Shown: in pieces, positions 1-9,496 of the stretch
How the letters are laid out: each line of letters begins with the position of its first letter
Numbering within the stretch: the first letter of the stretch is position 1
NCBI GenBank assembly: GCA_947451925.1
Contig: CANGAW010000011.1
Coordinates: 1-60,883, forward strand
Direction of reading: 5' to 3'
From: Burkholderiales bacterium
Lineage (GTDB): Bacteria > Pseudomonadota > Gammaproteobacteria > Burkholderiales > Burkholderiaceae_D
DNA: 60,883 nucleotides
The notes under the pieces: model-generated
Told to the model about the DNA's origin: nothing
What the model saw: the letters and a program-made list of their open reading frames with translations, nothing else
Databases searched by the model: none
Position numbers and translations under genes: made by a program

Positions 1-532
1 CACAATTCCACACGATCTGATTGAAGTCTTTTCTACTGACTTCTAATTGCGTATACCAATGCGGCTTGAACAGATAGCGGATGCCGGCACCATACCCGAT
101 GCCATGCAGCGAGCGCGTAAACACCTGGCTGGGATTTTGAAAGGCAAACTGGCCCGTTTCAACGCCGACTTTCCCGTAAAGCAGAGTCAGACTGTTTAAT
201 GCGTAGCCTAATTCAACAGCCAGCCCGGCTTCGTTGCGTGTGTGGTCCTGATAGTCTGCTCCGCTATGAATGTCGGCGTTGTTCAGATTAAAACGCGCGC
301 CCAGTCCCAGCAAGACCTTGTCTGACAATGGTGTGGCATAACGGCCATGGATTATAAAATTCGTCGCATTCTCACGATCCGTTGAACCGTCTTCAATGTG
401 GTCAGAAACTCTATTGTGTGCCACGCCAATGTCAACACCGTAACCGGCAAACTGCGCGGCCTGCGCAAAGGCCACCGAGGCATTGCCGCAAAGAGCGACA
501 AGACTCAGCAGCACCAGTTTTCTGAACATCAT
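1..532 (-). CDS. Outer-membrane beta-barrel protein, C-terminus cut by window edge
   Basis: The reading frame opens with two consecutive ATGs (530-532 and 527-529) and runs off the left edge, leaving about 177 codons. The first ~24 residues are a clear Sec signal peptide: Met-Met-Phe-Arg-Lys, then a Leu/Val/Ala-rich core, ending near AFA-Q. The mature part alternates hydrophobic and polar residues with many Gly and aromatic residues (LLGLGARFNL, LTLLYGKVGV, IGYGAGIRYLF), which is the pattern of outer-membrane beta-strands. An AGCAGGTG stretch about 9 nt upstream can act as ribosome binding site. I read it as a small OmpA-barrel/OMP_b-brl type protein; the exact family is not certain because the C-terminal strand is missing. 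Confidence 0.75.
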   Translation of the reverse strand, partial: MMFRKLVLLSLVALCGNASVAFAQAAQFAGYGVDIGVAHNRVSDHIEDGSTDRENATNFIIHGRYATPLSDKVLLGLGARFNLNNADIHSGADYQDHTRNEAGLAVELGYALNSLTLLYGKVGVETGQFAFQNPSQVFTRSLHGIGYGAGIRYLFKPHWYTQLEVSRKDFNQIVWNC

Positions 533-577
533 CGTCGTCACCTGCTGATGTTGATTGAAACAATGACTGAACCGTTT

Positions 578-763
578 TCACTTTCTGATCGCTTCGCGCT
601 CCTTGTCGTATTGATCATAGGGCGGCAATGCTTTAGGGTCTGGCGCGTTATCGGGCGTCCGGGTTTTGGTATTGGCGCGTATGGCCTCATAGACGGACCG
701 CTCTGTGACCACCCCGCAGCCAGCGGGCAAGATGCAAACACAAAGAACAAAGATTTTTTTCAT
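578..763 (-). CDS. Small putative lipoprotein (61 aa)
   Basis: A 61-residue protein starting MKKIFVLCVCILPAGC: a short basic N-region, a hydrophobic core and a lipobox-like LPAGC with the acceptor Cys at position 16. The mature part is short, hydrophilic and rich in Asp, Pro and Lys, so it would be a lipid-anchored periplasmic peptide. A longer frame extends upstream to 901, but that extension lies inside the GH15 gene and has no lipoprotein logic, so the start at 763 is preferred. No strong ribosome binding site is visible. It lies just downstream of the trehalose genes on the same strand. Function unknown. Confidence 0.6.
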   Translation of the reverse strand: MKKIFVLCVCILPAGCGVVTERSVYEAIRANTKTRTPDNAPDPKALPPYDQYDKEREAIRK

Positions 764-813
764 GCGGGTTTCAGGTTTTAAATAGCCGGGGATGCAATCA
801 GGCTCTGCCCCGG

Positions 814-2610
814 CTAATACGCTTTGTCCCAGGAAATGGACAGACGCGCCGCACATTGGATCAGGCCAACCATGCTGTACGTCTGCGGAAAATTTCCCCA
901 TAGCTCGCCCCCTTCGAGCGACACATCTTCAGACAATAAACCAAGATGATTACGCTGCGCCAGTACCTTTTCAAACAGCTCGCGGGCACGAGCCGTTTCG
1001 CCGATTTGTGCAAGCGCCATAATCCACCATTGGGTGCAGACCATGAAGGCCGCTTCGGGTTTGCCAAAATCATCTTCTTCATCGTAGCGCAGCAAAAAAT
1101 CCCCGCGCTGCAGATGTTTTTCAATCGCTCGGACCGTGCCAATGTAACGCGCATCGTCGGGCTGCAAAAATTGAAATTCACCCATCAACAACAAGCTGGC
1201 ATCCAGCCGGTCGCCACCGAAGGTGGAGACAAAACTGTTCATCGCCGGATTCCAGGCAGAGTCCATGATTGCCGCCCGAATCCGTTGCGCTTCGGTGTGC
1301 CAGTGCTGGGCGCGCTCGGGCAGACGCAAGCGCTTGGCAATCGAAGCCAGCCGGTCGCAGGCTGCCCAGCACATCAGCACTGAAAAAGTGTGCACGCGCC
1401 GGGTTCCGCGCAATTCCCATATACCCGCGTCCGGCTGCAAATAACAGCGCACCGCCTGCTCGCCCAGCCGCTCCAGATCGGCAAAAATTTGTCGTCCCGC
1501 CGGACGCTCAAGCCGGGTATCAAAGAAGGCGTGGGTACTGGCCAGCACAGCGGCGCCGAACACATCGTTTTGTATTTGCTCCCAGGCCAGGTTACCAACC
1601 CGCACCGGACCCATGCCGCGATAACCATCCAGGGCCGGTGCCTGCCATTCGTCTAGCGTGGCCTCGCGCCGGATGCCATACACCGGCTGCAAGGGCGAGT
1701 CGCGCGAGTCGGCAATGATGTTCAAAATGTATTCCAGATAATGCTGCATGGTGGCGGTGACGCCCAGCCGGTTTAAGGCATTGACGACAAAGTAGGCATC
1801 ACGCAACCAGCAATAGCGGTAATCCCAGTTGCGACCGCTATTCGGGGATTCAGGAATCGAGGTAGTGACGGCGGCAATGATGGCGCCGGTGTCGTCAAAG
1901 GCATTGAGCTTCAAGGTGATGGCCGAGCGAATCACCACGTCTTGCCACTCAAACGGGATCGCCAGATTGCGCACCCAGCGATGCCAGTAGGCAGTGGTCA
2001 GTTCATGAAAACTGCGGCCCAATTCGCGCGGCGCGCCGTCAACGGTTTCATCCGGCCCCATCATCAGGGTCAGGCTTTCATGTAAAAAAAACAGACGCTC
2101 TTCGGTAATGGCCGTCACCGACCCATCGGTAGTCAGGCGCATGGCTTGCATGCCGCCAAAATAGGTGACGTGGTGTGCGCCGCAACGCGACTCGGCACGG
2201 GTCTGGCCATAGCCAAGTGCAGGCCTGACCCGCAAGGCAATGCGCGGGCGGCCGGAGATACGGCGAATCAGCCGCACCAGCATGGCTGGCGCAAACATGC
2301 GGCCATGCATGTAAAAGCGCGGCGCAAAATCGGTCACTTCAATGCCGTTGCCAGCCTCGTCGAGCATGCGCGTTACCAGAATGGCCGAATTACGCTGGTA
2401 ACTCTGGCGCACCGTATGCGCGCCTTCAAACAAAATATCGATAAAACCAAACGCATCTGCCGCCTGATTTTTTTCGGCCGAGCGCAGCAGGCTGCAACAC
2501 AGCGGATTGCTATCAAAATGCGGATAGCACCACCAGGCAATGCGCGCATTGGTATCGACCAGTGCGCTGGTATGGGAATTACCGATCAATCCGAGATCCA
2601 GCGTGTTCAT
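814..2610 (-). CDS. Glycoside hydrolase family 15 protein (glucoamylase/trehalase-like)
   Basis: The 598-residue protein has the layout of bacterial GH15 enzymes: an N-terminal beta-sandwich opening with NTLDLGLIGNSHTSALVD and IAWWCYPHFDS, then an (alpha/alpha)6 barrel containing SGRNWDYRYCWLRDAYF, the substrate-pocket motif of the family. Near the C-terminus LLSEDVSLEGGELWGNFPQ carries the acidic residues expected around the catalytic base. Members hydrolyse alpha-glucosidic bonds in trehalose or maltodextrins by inversion. It starts 2 nt downstream of the otsB stop, so it is the last gene of an otsA-otsB-GH15 operon. That context suggests it turns over trehalose or acts in glucan balance; the precise substrate cannot be read from sequence. 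Confidence 0.9.
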   Translation of the reverse strand: MNTLDLGLIGNSHTSALVDTNARIAWWCYPHFDSNPLCCSLLRSAEKNQAADAFGFIDILFEGAHTVRQSYQRNSAILVTRMLDEAGNGIEVTDFAPRFYMHGRMFAPAMLVRLIRRISGRPRIALRVRPALGYGQTRAESRCGAHHVTYFGGMQAMRLTTDGSVTAITEERLFFLHESLTLMMGPDETVDGAPRELGRSFHELTTAYWHRWVRNLAIPFEWQDVVIRSAITLKLNAFDDTGAIIAAVTTSIPESPNSGRNWDYRYCWLRDAYFVVNALNRLGVTATMQHYLEYILNIIADSRDSPLQPVYGIRREATLDEWQAPALDGYRGMGPVRVGNLAWEQIQNDVFGAAVLASTHAFFDTRLERPAGRQIFADLERLGEQAVRCYLQPDAGIWELRGTRRVHTFSVLMCWAACDRLASIAKRLRLPERAQHWHTEAQRIRAAIMDSAWNPAMNSFVSTFGGDRLDASLLLMGEFQFLQPDDARYIGTVRAIEKHLQRGDFLLRYDEEDDFGKPEAAFMVCTQWWIMALAQIGETARARELFEKVLAQRNHLGLLSEDVSLEGGELWGNFPQTYSMVGLIQCAARLSISWDKAY

Positions 2611-2612
2611 GC

Positions 2613-3404
2613 TTATCCTGTCTGGTGGGTGCCCGACAAACGGCCCAGGCCGGTAGATAAATAGCTCAGCAATTGATCCAGAAGATTCACCATCAATTGC
2701 CGGTCCGTGATGAAAAAAGCGGCGGCAGATTGGGCATCGTTACCAATCCGCACCGACAATAAATCCTCGCGCTGCAAAGAAAATACATCTTCATCGGTGA
2801 CGTCGTCGCCCACATACAGCGAGCGGGAAGCGCCCGTCTGCGCAATCAGTCGCGTCACCGCAAGGCCTTTGTGAACCGCATGCGGCGGCAGCAGACTGAA
2901 CACGTATTTACCCGGCACCACGCGCGGCGCCGGCGTCAGTTTTTCAAATGACTGCAGTAGTGCTTGCGTACTCTGTGTCTGATCCTGTGCATGGCGATAA
3001 TGCAAGGACAAGGAATAGCGTTTGTCTTCGAGTTGAATGCCCGGATCCATATGCAGCAAATCAGCGGCCAGCGCCGTGTGCCAGTTGCTGCAAATCGTGT
3101 CGAATTCATTTGCCCGGTGCTGCCAGCCGGGCAGGCCTTCTATGCCATGATTGCCGATCAGATAGTCAGGCTTGAATTCCAGCCGCGGCCCAATATCTGC
3201 CAGCGAGCGACCGGTGACAATGCCGACTTTTGCATGCTGCTGCAAACGATGCAAACGCTGTTGCACTGCATGCGGCAGAGTCGCGGCAGTAGGCTCGGCC
3301 ACCAGTGGCGCGAGCGTGCCATCAAAATCAAACAGACAGAGCATGTCGGGCCTGACGAACTCAAGCAGCGCGCGATGGCCGGCGTTGGAAAATAAATTGG
3401 TCAT
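2613..3404 (-). CDS. otsB: Trehalose-6-phosphate phosphatase
   Basis: The 263-residue protein shows the HAD-superfamily signature DFDGTLAPLV near residue 26, with the two catalytic Asp residues, followed by motif II VGIVTGRSL and a C-terminal YVGDDVTDEDVF that binds magnesium. These are the classic OtsB motifs. It removes phosphate from trehalose 6-phosphate in the cytoplasm to give trehalose. The ATG overlaps the otsA stop in an ATGA arrangement, so translation is probably coupled to otsA. Length and motif spacing are normal for the family. Confidence 0.95.
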   Translation of the reverse strand: MTNLFSNAGHRALLEFVRPDMLCLFDFDGTLAPLVAEPTAATLPHAVQQRLHRLQQHAKVGIVTGRSLADIGPRLEFKPDYLIGNHGIEGLPGWQHRANEFDTICSNWHTALAADLLHMDPGIQLEDKRYSLSLHYRHAQDQTQSTQALLQSFEKLTPAPRVVPGKYVFSLLPPHAVHKGLAVTRLIAQTGASRSLYVGDDVTDEDVFSLQREDLLSVRIGNDAQSAAAFFITDRQLMVNLLDQLLSYLSTGLGRLSGTHQTG

Positions 3405-5611
3405 ATCACGCGCCGCAAAGAACGTTTACTGTGAGTCTGGATTTTTTCACTGACCCGCTGACGGCGCCGCAAGCGCGCCGCATCCAGCAACATCAGACCG
3501 GCCCAGCGATACACATTAAAGTCACGCACCACCGTGCGCATGCTGCGCATGCGCTCGCGCTGTTCAGGCTCCGGCATGCTCAATGCGCGATACAAGGCCT
3601 GCGCGCCCTGCTCGATGTGATACGGATTAATAATCAGCGCTTCATGCAGTTCACGCGCAGCACCCGTGAACTGCGACAAAATCAGCACCCCAGCTTCGTC
3701 GTCGCGGGCCGCAATGAATTCCTTGGCCACCAGATTCATGCCGTCGTGCAGACTGGTGACGACGCAAATATCTACGCCCCGATAAATGCGGGCCAGCTTG
3801 TCGGCATCATGATGCTCAATACGCAGCAACACTGGCAGCGCTGTCGGATTTTCAAAACGCTGGTTGATGTGATGCGCCAGCTTTCTGACCCGCGCTTCCA
3901 GCGTCTGATATTCCTCCAGCGAAGAACGGCTGGGTGCGGCAATCTGCAGCAGGGAAAAGCGCCCGATCAACTCGGGATGCAATTCCAGCAGGCGCTCAAC
4001 GGCCTGAAATCGCTCAACGATGCCTTTGGTGTAATCCAGCCGGTCGACGCCCAGCGACAAATGATGCGCAAGTGGCACACCCAGCTCTTCGCACAAGGCC
4101 TTGCGGCAGTCGGCCATATTGAGCTGCGGATCAGGCTCTGGCCAGGCAATCGAAATCGGGTAGGGTTCGACTTGCGTCAGTTCGCCGCCATAGGAAATGG
4201 TCGACGCCTCATGTTCAATCCGGGTCTCCAGATAACGATCCACCGTCTCCAGAAAATTTTTGCAATGAAAGGGCGTGTGAAATCCCAGCAAGGTATTGCC
4301 CAGCAAACCTTCCAGAAGTTCTTCGCGCCACGGACAGATACCAAACGACTCCGGGTTCGGCCACGGTATGTGCCAGAACATGATGATGGTGGCTTTCGGC
4401 ATTTTTTCTCTGACCATTCGCGGCAGCAGCGCAAAGTGATAATCCTGCACCAGCACCACCGGATCATCGGTGTGTGCCTCGGCCATTACCGCGTCGGCAA
4501 AACGCTGATTAACGGCCACATACTGTTCCCAGTCCGAGGTGCGAAACACCGGCCGCACATGCGCCATATGACACAGCGGCCACAGACCTTCATTGGAAAA
4601 ACCGTAGTAGTAGCCCTCCTCTTCCTCGACCGACAACCAGACCCGGCGCAAGGTATAAGCGGGCCGGTTCGGCGGCACCTGCAAGCGATCATGCATGTCC
4701 ACGGTGGCCCGGTCGGCCGAGCCGCTGCCATGCGCAATCCAGGTGCCGGAGCAGGCCCGCATGACGGGCTCAACGGCCGTCACCAGCCCGCTGGCCGGAC
4801 GGCGCAGTTCAATCCCGTGCTCGCCAAATTCATGAATGAACGGTTCGCGATTGGAGACCACCAGCACTTCATCGCCGGCGAGTTCGTCATGCAACAAGGA
4901 ACGTAATTTTTGCGCCGTCCAGGCTTGCGGCGAATGCTGCTGCAAACGTCGCTCCAGATTCATTTCATGCAGCATGGCTCGCAAGTCGCCCACCAGCGGG
5001 CGAAATTCCGGCGGCGTATTGACCACGCTTGGGGTACCCGTATCCCGCCGCAATAAAGATTTCAGTGAACTGACCCAACCCAGCCAGCTCCAGTGCGCAA
5101 CCCAGGCGCCCAGCGCAGAGATCACGACAAACATCAGCAGAAACAGGGCCAGCACATAACGCTTGAATTCCGTGCTGCGACTTTCAATAAAACGACTGTC
5201 TTGCACCAGCATCAGTTTGCCTAGCATGATGCCGTCCTGCTCCAGCACCCTCTCGGTCAGGCGCATTTGGTCCGGCGCATGGCCGCGACAGTCCAGCTTC
5301 AATGGGAAATTTGTACTGTGATAAATCAGGCGGCCTGCCGCATCGCAAAATCCGAGCGCCTGTAGTTTGCCGCTCTGCACAGCGTGATCAAACAAGCCGA
5401 CAATTTCTTTCCCATCCTGATACGGCAGCAATTCAAGCAAAGGCTCCTGCAAGCCCGTTGCCAGCAACTGCGAGCGCATGTCGAGGTCACGGGTGAACCA
5501 GCGCTGCGTCAGATTGTCGACCAGCGGCAAAATGGCAAAAGCAAACAAACCCAGCACCAGCGCCAATGGCAGGATGAAGCGCAAAGAAAGCTGCAAAGAG
5601 CGCAAGGGCAT
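3401..5611 (-). CDS. otsA: Trehalose-6-phosphate synthase with membrane sensor-like N-terminus
   Basis: 736 residues, about 260 longer than a classical OtsA (E. coli ~474). Residues ~248-710 are a GT20 synthase: [52 protein letters not shown] and [11 protein letters not shown] fit the UDP-glucose and glucose-6-phosphate binding motifs. The first ~240 residues are a different module: TM helix ~11-32, an extracytoplasmic stretch of ~115 residues containing [14 protein letters not shown] (PAS/Cache-like), TM helix ~151-175, then a helical HAMP-like linker. So the enzyme is predicted to be anchored in the inner membrane with a periplasmic sensing loop. otsB follows with a 4-nt overlap. The start codon lacks a clear Shine-Dalgarno. 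The catalytic assignment is firm; the sensing role is inference. Confidence 0.92.
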   Translation of the reverse strand: MPLRSLQLSLRFILPLALVLGLFAFAILPLVDNLTQRWFTRDLDMRSQLLATGLQEPLLELLPYQDGKEIVGLFDHAVQSGKLQALGFCDAAGRLIYHSTNFPLKLDCRGHAPDQMRLTERVLEQDGIMLGKLMLVQDSRFIESRSTEFKRYVLALFLLMFVVISALGAWVAHWSWLGWVSSLKSLLRRDTGTPSVVNTPPEFRPLVGDLRAMLHEMNLERRLQQHSPQAWTAQKLRSLLHDELAGDEVLVVSNREPFIHEFGEHGIELRRPASGLVTAVEPVMRACSGTWIAHGSGSADRATVDMHDRLQVPPNRPAYTLRRVWLSVEEEEGYYYGFSNEGLWPLCHMAHVRPVFRTSDWEQYVAVNQRFADAVMAEAHTDDPVVLVQDYHFALLPRMVREKMPKATIIMFWHIPWPNPESFGICPWREELLEGLLGNTLLGFHTPFHCKNFLETVDRYLETRIEHEASTISYGGELTQVEPYPISIAWPEPDPQLNMADCRKALCEELGVPLAHHLSLGVDRLDYTKGIVERFQAVERLLELHPELIGRFSLLQIAAPSRSSLEEYQTLEARVRKLAHHINQRFENPTALPVLLRIEHHDADKLARIYRGVDICVVTSLHDGMNLVAKEFIAARDDEAGVLILSQFTGAARELHEALIINPYHIEQGAQALYRALSMPEPEQRERMRSMRTVVRDFNVYRWAGLMLLDAARLRRRQRVSEKIQTHSKRSLRRVI

Positions 5612-5755
5612 GAGGAAAGTTCACAGAGTGGTCGCAGTGCAGCCGCTAAACGACAGGCCGCAACAAAGTGGACAAGGTGAAGCGCCGGCAGTTCCGGCCG
5701 GCTGTGCTGACGCAAGCTCAGCGTCTGTTGGGCGATTGAATTTTTGTTGCTTCAA

Positions 5756-5800
5756 GAAAGACACTGGGTTGCGGCCAGCACCGGAAAGACGGCAGTGATG
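5756..5800. repeat. Degenerate copy of dispersed GACACTGGGT palindromic repeat
   Basis: The stretch begins AAAGACACTGGGT and ends near GACGGCAGTGATG, like the edges of the better copies at 30781, 43869 and 51359. The central arms have decayed (GCGGCCAGCACCGGAAA). It lies in the 205-bp gap between otsA and the Crp-like gene. No other element is obvious there. Confidence 0.5.
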
Positions 5801-5816
5801 CAGGCAAGGCCACATC

Positions 5817-6488
5817 TTAAAACCGCCGCAAGCCCTCCAGATCAAGCACCGTCAGTCCGCCGTAATCGAGGCGCAACAGGCCCGCACGTTCCAGTACCTG
5901 CAAGGCCTGATTGGCGCGTTGGCGCGAGGTGCTGCACAGGTAGCCGATTTCCTCTTGTGAAATTTGCAATTGCGGACCACTGGGCACGTTCAGATCGGGA
6001 TTGAACAGCGAGGCCAGACAACGTGCGACTCGGGCATCGGTATCGAGCATGCGGTCATACTCAACCAGCGCAATGAACAAGCCCAGACGGGCGTTGAGCT
6101 GATTGAGCAAAAAGCGATTGAAGCCGATACTGGTATCGAGCAACCAGTTGAAGGTGGTGCGCGGCATGAAGGCGACATGGCTGTCGCGCAGCGCCACCAC
6201 GTCATAACGACGCACTTCGGTTTTCAACAGCGAGCCCTCACCGAACCAGCCGCCGGCCAGCATGCCGGTAAAAGTAACGGCTTTGCCTTCAGGCGAAACA
6301 CTGCTCATTTTGAGCAGGCCATCGGTCACACCCATCCAGTGTTCACATTGGTCGCCCTTCTTGCAGACATAGGCACCGGCTTCGATAAAACGCTCCGTCG
6401 TTTCACGCTCGACCCGCGCCAGCTGCTCAGGCAATAAGGTATTGGCCCATAAAGTCCGGGTCAGGGCAGTAGACAAACTAGCGTTCAT
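5817..6488 (-). CDS. Crp/Fnr-family transcription regulator
   Basis: Taking the ATG at 6486-6488 gives 223 residues starting MNASLSTALTR; an upstream in-frame ATG at 6599 would add 37 residues that do not fit the family. Residues ~25-135 form a cyclic-nucleotide-binding-type jelly roll with GGWFGEGSLL and RRYDVVALRDS at the place of the CRP phosphate cassette. Residues ~140-223 form a winged helix with HTH ISQEEIGYLCSTSRQRANQAL. The N-terminus lacks the FNR four-cysteine pattern, so an Fe-S oxygen sensor is unlikely. It is transcribed divergently from the acyl-CoA synthetase/ABC operon, which it may control. Effector unknown. Confidence 0.85.
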   Translation of the reverse strand: MNASLSTALTRTLWANTLLPEQLARVERETTERFIEAGAYVCKKGDQCEHWMGVTDGLLKMSSVSPEGKAVTFTGMLAGGWFGEGSLLKTEVRRYDVVALRDSHVAFMPRTTFNWLLDTSIGFNRFLLNQLNARLGLFIALVEYDRMLDTDARVARCLASLFNPDLNVPSGPQLQISQEEIGYLCSTSRQRANQALQVLERAGLLRLDYGGLTVLDLEGLRRF

Positions 6489-6648
6489 ACAAGCTTTGGG
6501 ATGGTGCGGCGCAATATTGAAAATCCGGCAAATGTCTGGCAAATGACACCGGACGCGAAGTAAGCTCGCTATGATTGCACAAAAAATGCGCGGCAACACC
6601 GATCACGAGTTCAGCAGCAGCACAAGACAAAATTCAATGAGGCAGCAC

Positions 6649-8607
6649 ATGGTGGAGACCAGAATCGCGCCGGCGGAGAGCTTCCCCCGGTTATTGTTGC
6701 AGCATGCGCAAACACGTGGCGCACAGCCGGCATTTCGTGAAAAATACCTGGGTATCTGGCAGACCACCAGCTGGTCGCAAGTGGCCGATGAAGTGCGTGC
6801 GCTGGCTTGCGGACTGGCGGCATTAGGCTTCAAGCGCGGAATGAATCTGGCAGTGGTTGGCGACAACCGGCCTCGTCTGTATTGGGCGATGTCTGCAGCC
6901 CAATGTCTGGGTGGCGTAGCCGTCCCCTTGTATCAGGACGCACCAGCGGCCGACATGGCCTTTGTGCTGGAAAACGCCGAGATCGATTTCGCCATCGTCG
7001 AAGATCAGGAACAAGTCGACAAGCTGCTCGAAATCAAGCAAACCGTTGCCGGCATCAGCCACATCATTTATGACGATGAACGCGGCCTGCGCAACTATGC
7101 GCAGCCGGGCGTAGTCTCGTTTGCCAGCGTACAGGCGCTGGGCCGCGCTTATGATCGTCAACATCCGGCTTTTTTCATGCAGGAAGTTGAGGCCGGCAGC
7201 AGCAGCGATGTGGCCGTCATTCTCTATACCTCAGGCACTACCGGCAAACCGAAAGGTGTCTGCCACTCGCACGCGGCGATGATTGCCACTGCCCGCACGC
7301 TGGCGGCCTTTGACGGACTACAAGCCGATCATGAGTTGCTGTGCTATTTGCCACTGGCATGGGTGGGCGACTTTTTATATTCGTTTGCGCTGTCGCATAT
7401 TGTCGGTTTTTGTCTGAACTGCCCGGAATCTTCGGCCACCGTCATGAGCGACTTGCGGGAAATCGGGCCGACTTATTATTTTGGCCCGCCGCGCATTTAT
7501 GAAAACATTCTCACGCAAGTGATGATTCGCATCGAAGACGCCGGCTGGATCAAACGCCATCTCTTCCATTACTTCATGAAGGTGGCAAGGCGCGCCGGCT
7601 TGGCGCTGCTTGATGGCAAAGGCACAGTCAGCCTCGGCGACCGGCTGCTGTATGCGCTGGGTGAGGTGTTGATTTACGGTCCGCTGAAAAACGTGCTCGG
7701 CATGTCGCGCATCAGCGTGGCTTACACCGGTGGTGAAGCAATCGGCCCGGACTTGTTCGACTTCTATCGCTCGATTGGCATCAACCTCAAACAGTTGTAC
7801 GGCATGACGGAAACCTGCGTGACGGTGTGCATGCAGGGTTCGGGCGACGTCAAGCTCGACACGGTCGGCCGACCCATGGCCGGTGTCGAAGTCAAGATTG
7901 CCGATAATGGCGAAGTGCTGGTGCGCTCGCCCGGACTCATGCAGGGTTACTACAAACGTCCTGACGCCACCGCTGAGGCGATTGATGCGCAAGGGTATTT
8001 CCATACCGGCGACGCCGGGTTTTTCGATACCGATGGCCATTTGAAAATTATCGACCGCGCCAAAGACGTCGGCAAAATGGCCAACGGCGCAATGTTTGCA
8101 CCCAAGTACATCGAAAACAAACTCAAGTTTTTCCCCTTCATCAAAGAGGCGGTGGCCTTTGGCGATGGCCGCAACGCATGCAATGCCTTCATCTGCATCG
8201 ACATGGAAGCCGTCGGCAACTGGGCCGAGCGGCGCAACATCGCCTACAGCGGTTACGCTGATCTGGCAGCGCAACCTGCGGTGCTGGAACTGGTGGCCGA
8301 CTGCATTGAAAAAGTGAATGCCGATCTGGTTCATGACGCCTTGCTGGCCGGTTCGCAAATTCATCGCTTTCTGGTATTGCACAAAGAGCTGGACCCCGAC
8401 GACGACGAGCTGACCCGCACGCGCAAAGTGCGGCGCGGTTTCATTGCCGAAAAATATGCGGTACTGATCGAAGCGCTGTATGCAGGCCACAGCCATCAGT
8501 TTATTGAAACCCAGGTCAAGTTCGAAGACGGCCGCAAAGGCAGCATCAGCGCTGATCTGGTCATTCGCGACGTCACCACCTTCAGCCCGGCAAAGCAGGC
8601 AGCATGA
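6649..8607 (+). CDS. AMP-forming acyl-CoA synthetase (ANL superfamily)
   Basis: I place the start at 6649 because GAGG lies ~8 nt upstream and the family N-terminus begins near there (AESFPRLLLQHAQ), giving 652 residues. The P-loop YTSGTTGKPKGVCHSH, the YGMTET motif and a C-terminal KDVGKMANGAMFAPKYIENKLK are all present, as in long-chain or aryl acyl-CoA synthetases. These activate a carboxylate with ATP and CoA. The next gene (LivG-like ATPase) overlaps by 4 nt, so it is the first gene of an ABC transport operon. It would plausibly activate the imported acid on entry. The exact acid cannot be told. Confidence 0.88.
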   Translation: MVETRIAPAESFPRLLLQHAQTRGAQPAFREKYLGIWQTTSWSQVADEVRALACGLAALGFKRGMNLAVVGDNRPRLYWAMSAAQCLGGVAVPLYQDAPAADMAFVLENAEIDFAIVEDQEQVDKLLEIKQTVAGISHIIYDDERGLRNYAQPGVVSFASVQALGRAYDRQHPAFFMQEVEAGSSSDVAVILYTSGTTGKPKGVCHSHAAMIATARTLAAFDGLQADHELLCYLPLAWVGDFLYSFALSHIVGFCLNCPESSATVMSDLREIGPTYYFGPPRIYENILTQVMIRIEDAGWIKRHLFHYFMKVARRAGLALLDGKGTVSLGDRLLYALGEVLIYGPLKNVLGMSRISVAYTGGEAIGPDLFDFYRSIGINLKQLYGMTETCVTVCMQGSGDVKLDTVGRPMAGVEVKIADNGEVLVRSPGLMQGYYKRPDATAEAIDAQGYFHTGDAGFFDTDGHLKIIDRAKDVGKMANGAMFAPKYIENKLKFFPFIKEAVAFGDGRNACNAFICIDMEAVGNWAERRNIAYSGYADLAAQPAVLELVADCIEKVNADLVHDALLAGSQIHRFLVLHKELDPDDDELTRTRKVRRGFIAEKYAVLIEALYAGHSHQFIETQVKFEDGRKGSISADLVIRDVTTFSPAKQAA

Positions 8608-9422
8608 ATACTCTCAACGACAACATTCAACCCGGCAGTGGCGAGCGCCAGATTGGCGACGTGATTCTCGATTTGCGCCACATTTCGCTGTCGTTTGGCG
8701 GCGTCAAGGCATTGACGGATATTTCCTTCGATGTACGCGAGCATGAGATCCGCGCCATCATCGGCCCCAACGGCGCGGGCAAAAGTTCGATGCTCAATGT
8801 GATCAATGGTGTTTACCGTCCGCAGCAAGGCGAAATTATTTATCGCGGTACGCATTTGAAGGACATGAACACCTATGCGGCGGCCAAGAGCGGCATTGCG
8901 CGCACTTTTCAAAACATTGCGCTGTTCAAGGGCATGACCGTGCTCGACAACATCATGACCGGCCGCAATTTGCAGATGCAATGCAATTTCCTGCTGCAAG
9001 CCCTGCATCTGGGTCCGGCACGCGCCGAAGAAATCAGGCATCGCGTCAAAGTCGAAGAGATCATTGATTTCCTGGAAATTCAGGACATCCGCAAAACCCC
9101 GGTCGGCCGCCTGCCCTATGGTTTGCAAAAGCGCGTCGAGCTGGGCCGGGCGCTGGCTGCCGAGCCGCAGATTTTGCTGCTCGACGAGCCGATGGCGGGC
9201 ATGAACGTAGAAGAAAAACAGGACATGTGCCGTTTCATTCTGGATGTGAATGGCGAGTTCGGCACCACCATTGTTCTGATTGAACATGACATGGGCGTGG
9301 TGATGGACATTTCCGACCGCGTGGTGGTGCTCGACTACGGCAAGAAAATTGGCGACGGCACACCGGACGCAGTGCGCAGCAATCAGGATGTGATTAATGC
9401 TTATTTGGGTGTTGCGCATTAA
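8604..9422 (+). CDS. Branched-chain-amino-acid-type ABC transporter ATPase (LivG-like)
   Basis: A 272-residue ATPase with Walker A GPNGAGKSSMLN, signature LPYGLQKRVELGRAL, Walker B ILLLDEPMAGMN and the switch His in LIEHDMG. The C-terminal VVLDYGKKIGDGTPDAV is typical of LivG. It would pair with the second ATPase at 12926 to drive import through the two permeases that follow. Its ATG overlaps the TGA of the acyl-CoA synthetase. The LivG fold is certain; the substrate is probably not a simple amino acid given the ligases in the same operon. Confidence 0.9.
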   Translation: MNTLNDNIQPGSGERQIGDVILDLRHISLSFGGVKALTDISFDVREHEIRAIIGPNGAGKSSMLNVINGVYRPQQGEIIYRGTHLKDMNTYAAAKSGIARTFQNIALFKGMTVLDNIMTGRNLQMQCNFLLQALHLGPARAEEIRHRVKVEEIIDFLEIQDIRKTPVGRLPYGLQKRVELGRALAAEPQILLLDEPMAGMNVEEKQDMCRFILDVNGEFGTTIVLIEHDMGVVMDISDRVVVLDYGKKIGDGTPDAVRSNQDVINAYLGVAH

Positions 9423-9444
9423 CGATCAAAACAAGCAATGCAAG

Positions 9445-9477
9445 GACACTGGGTTTCAGCCTGCGCTGGAACACCCC
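9445..9477. repeat. Degenerate copy of dispersed CACTGGGT repeat
   Basis: Reads GACACTGGGTTTCAGCCTGC then GCTGGAACACCC. It keeps the GACACTGGGT edge and the CAGCCTGCGCTGG core (compare CGGCCTGCGCCGG at 30796), but the outer arm is lost. It fills the gap between the ATPase and the first permease gene. Confidence 0.5.
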
Positions 9478-9496
9478 TTATGACGAAAGCCTCAGC

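Noticed and set aside
3431..4906. Long open frame on the plus strand opposite otsA (about 490 codons).
   Set aside because: It lies wholly antisense to a GT20 gene with strong motifs; its product is low-complexity His/Gln/Arg rich and recognisable as a codon-bias shadow.
7375..8496. Minus-strand frame inside the acyl-CoA synthetase gene.
   Set aside because: Antisense to a gene with ANL motifs; no motif of its own.
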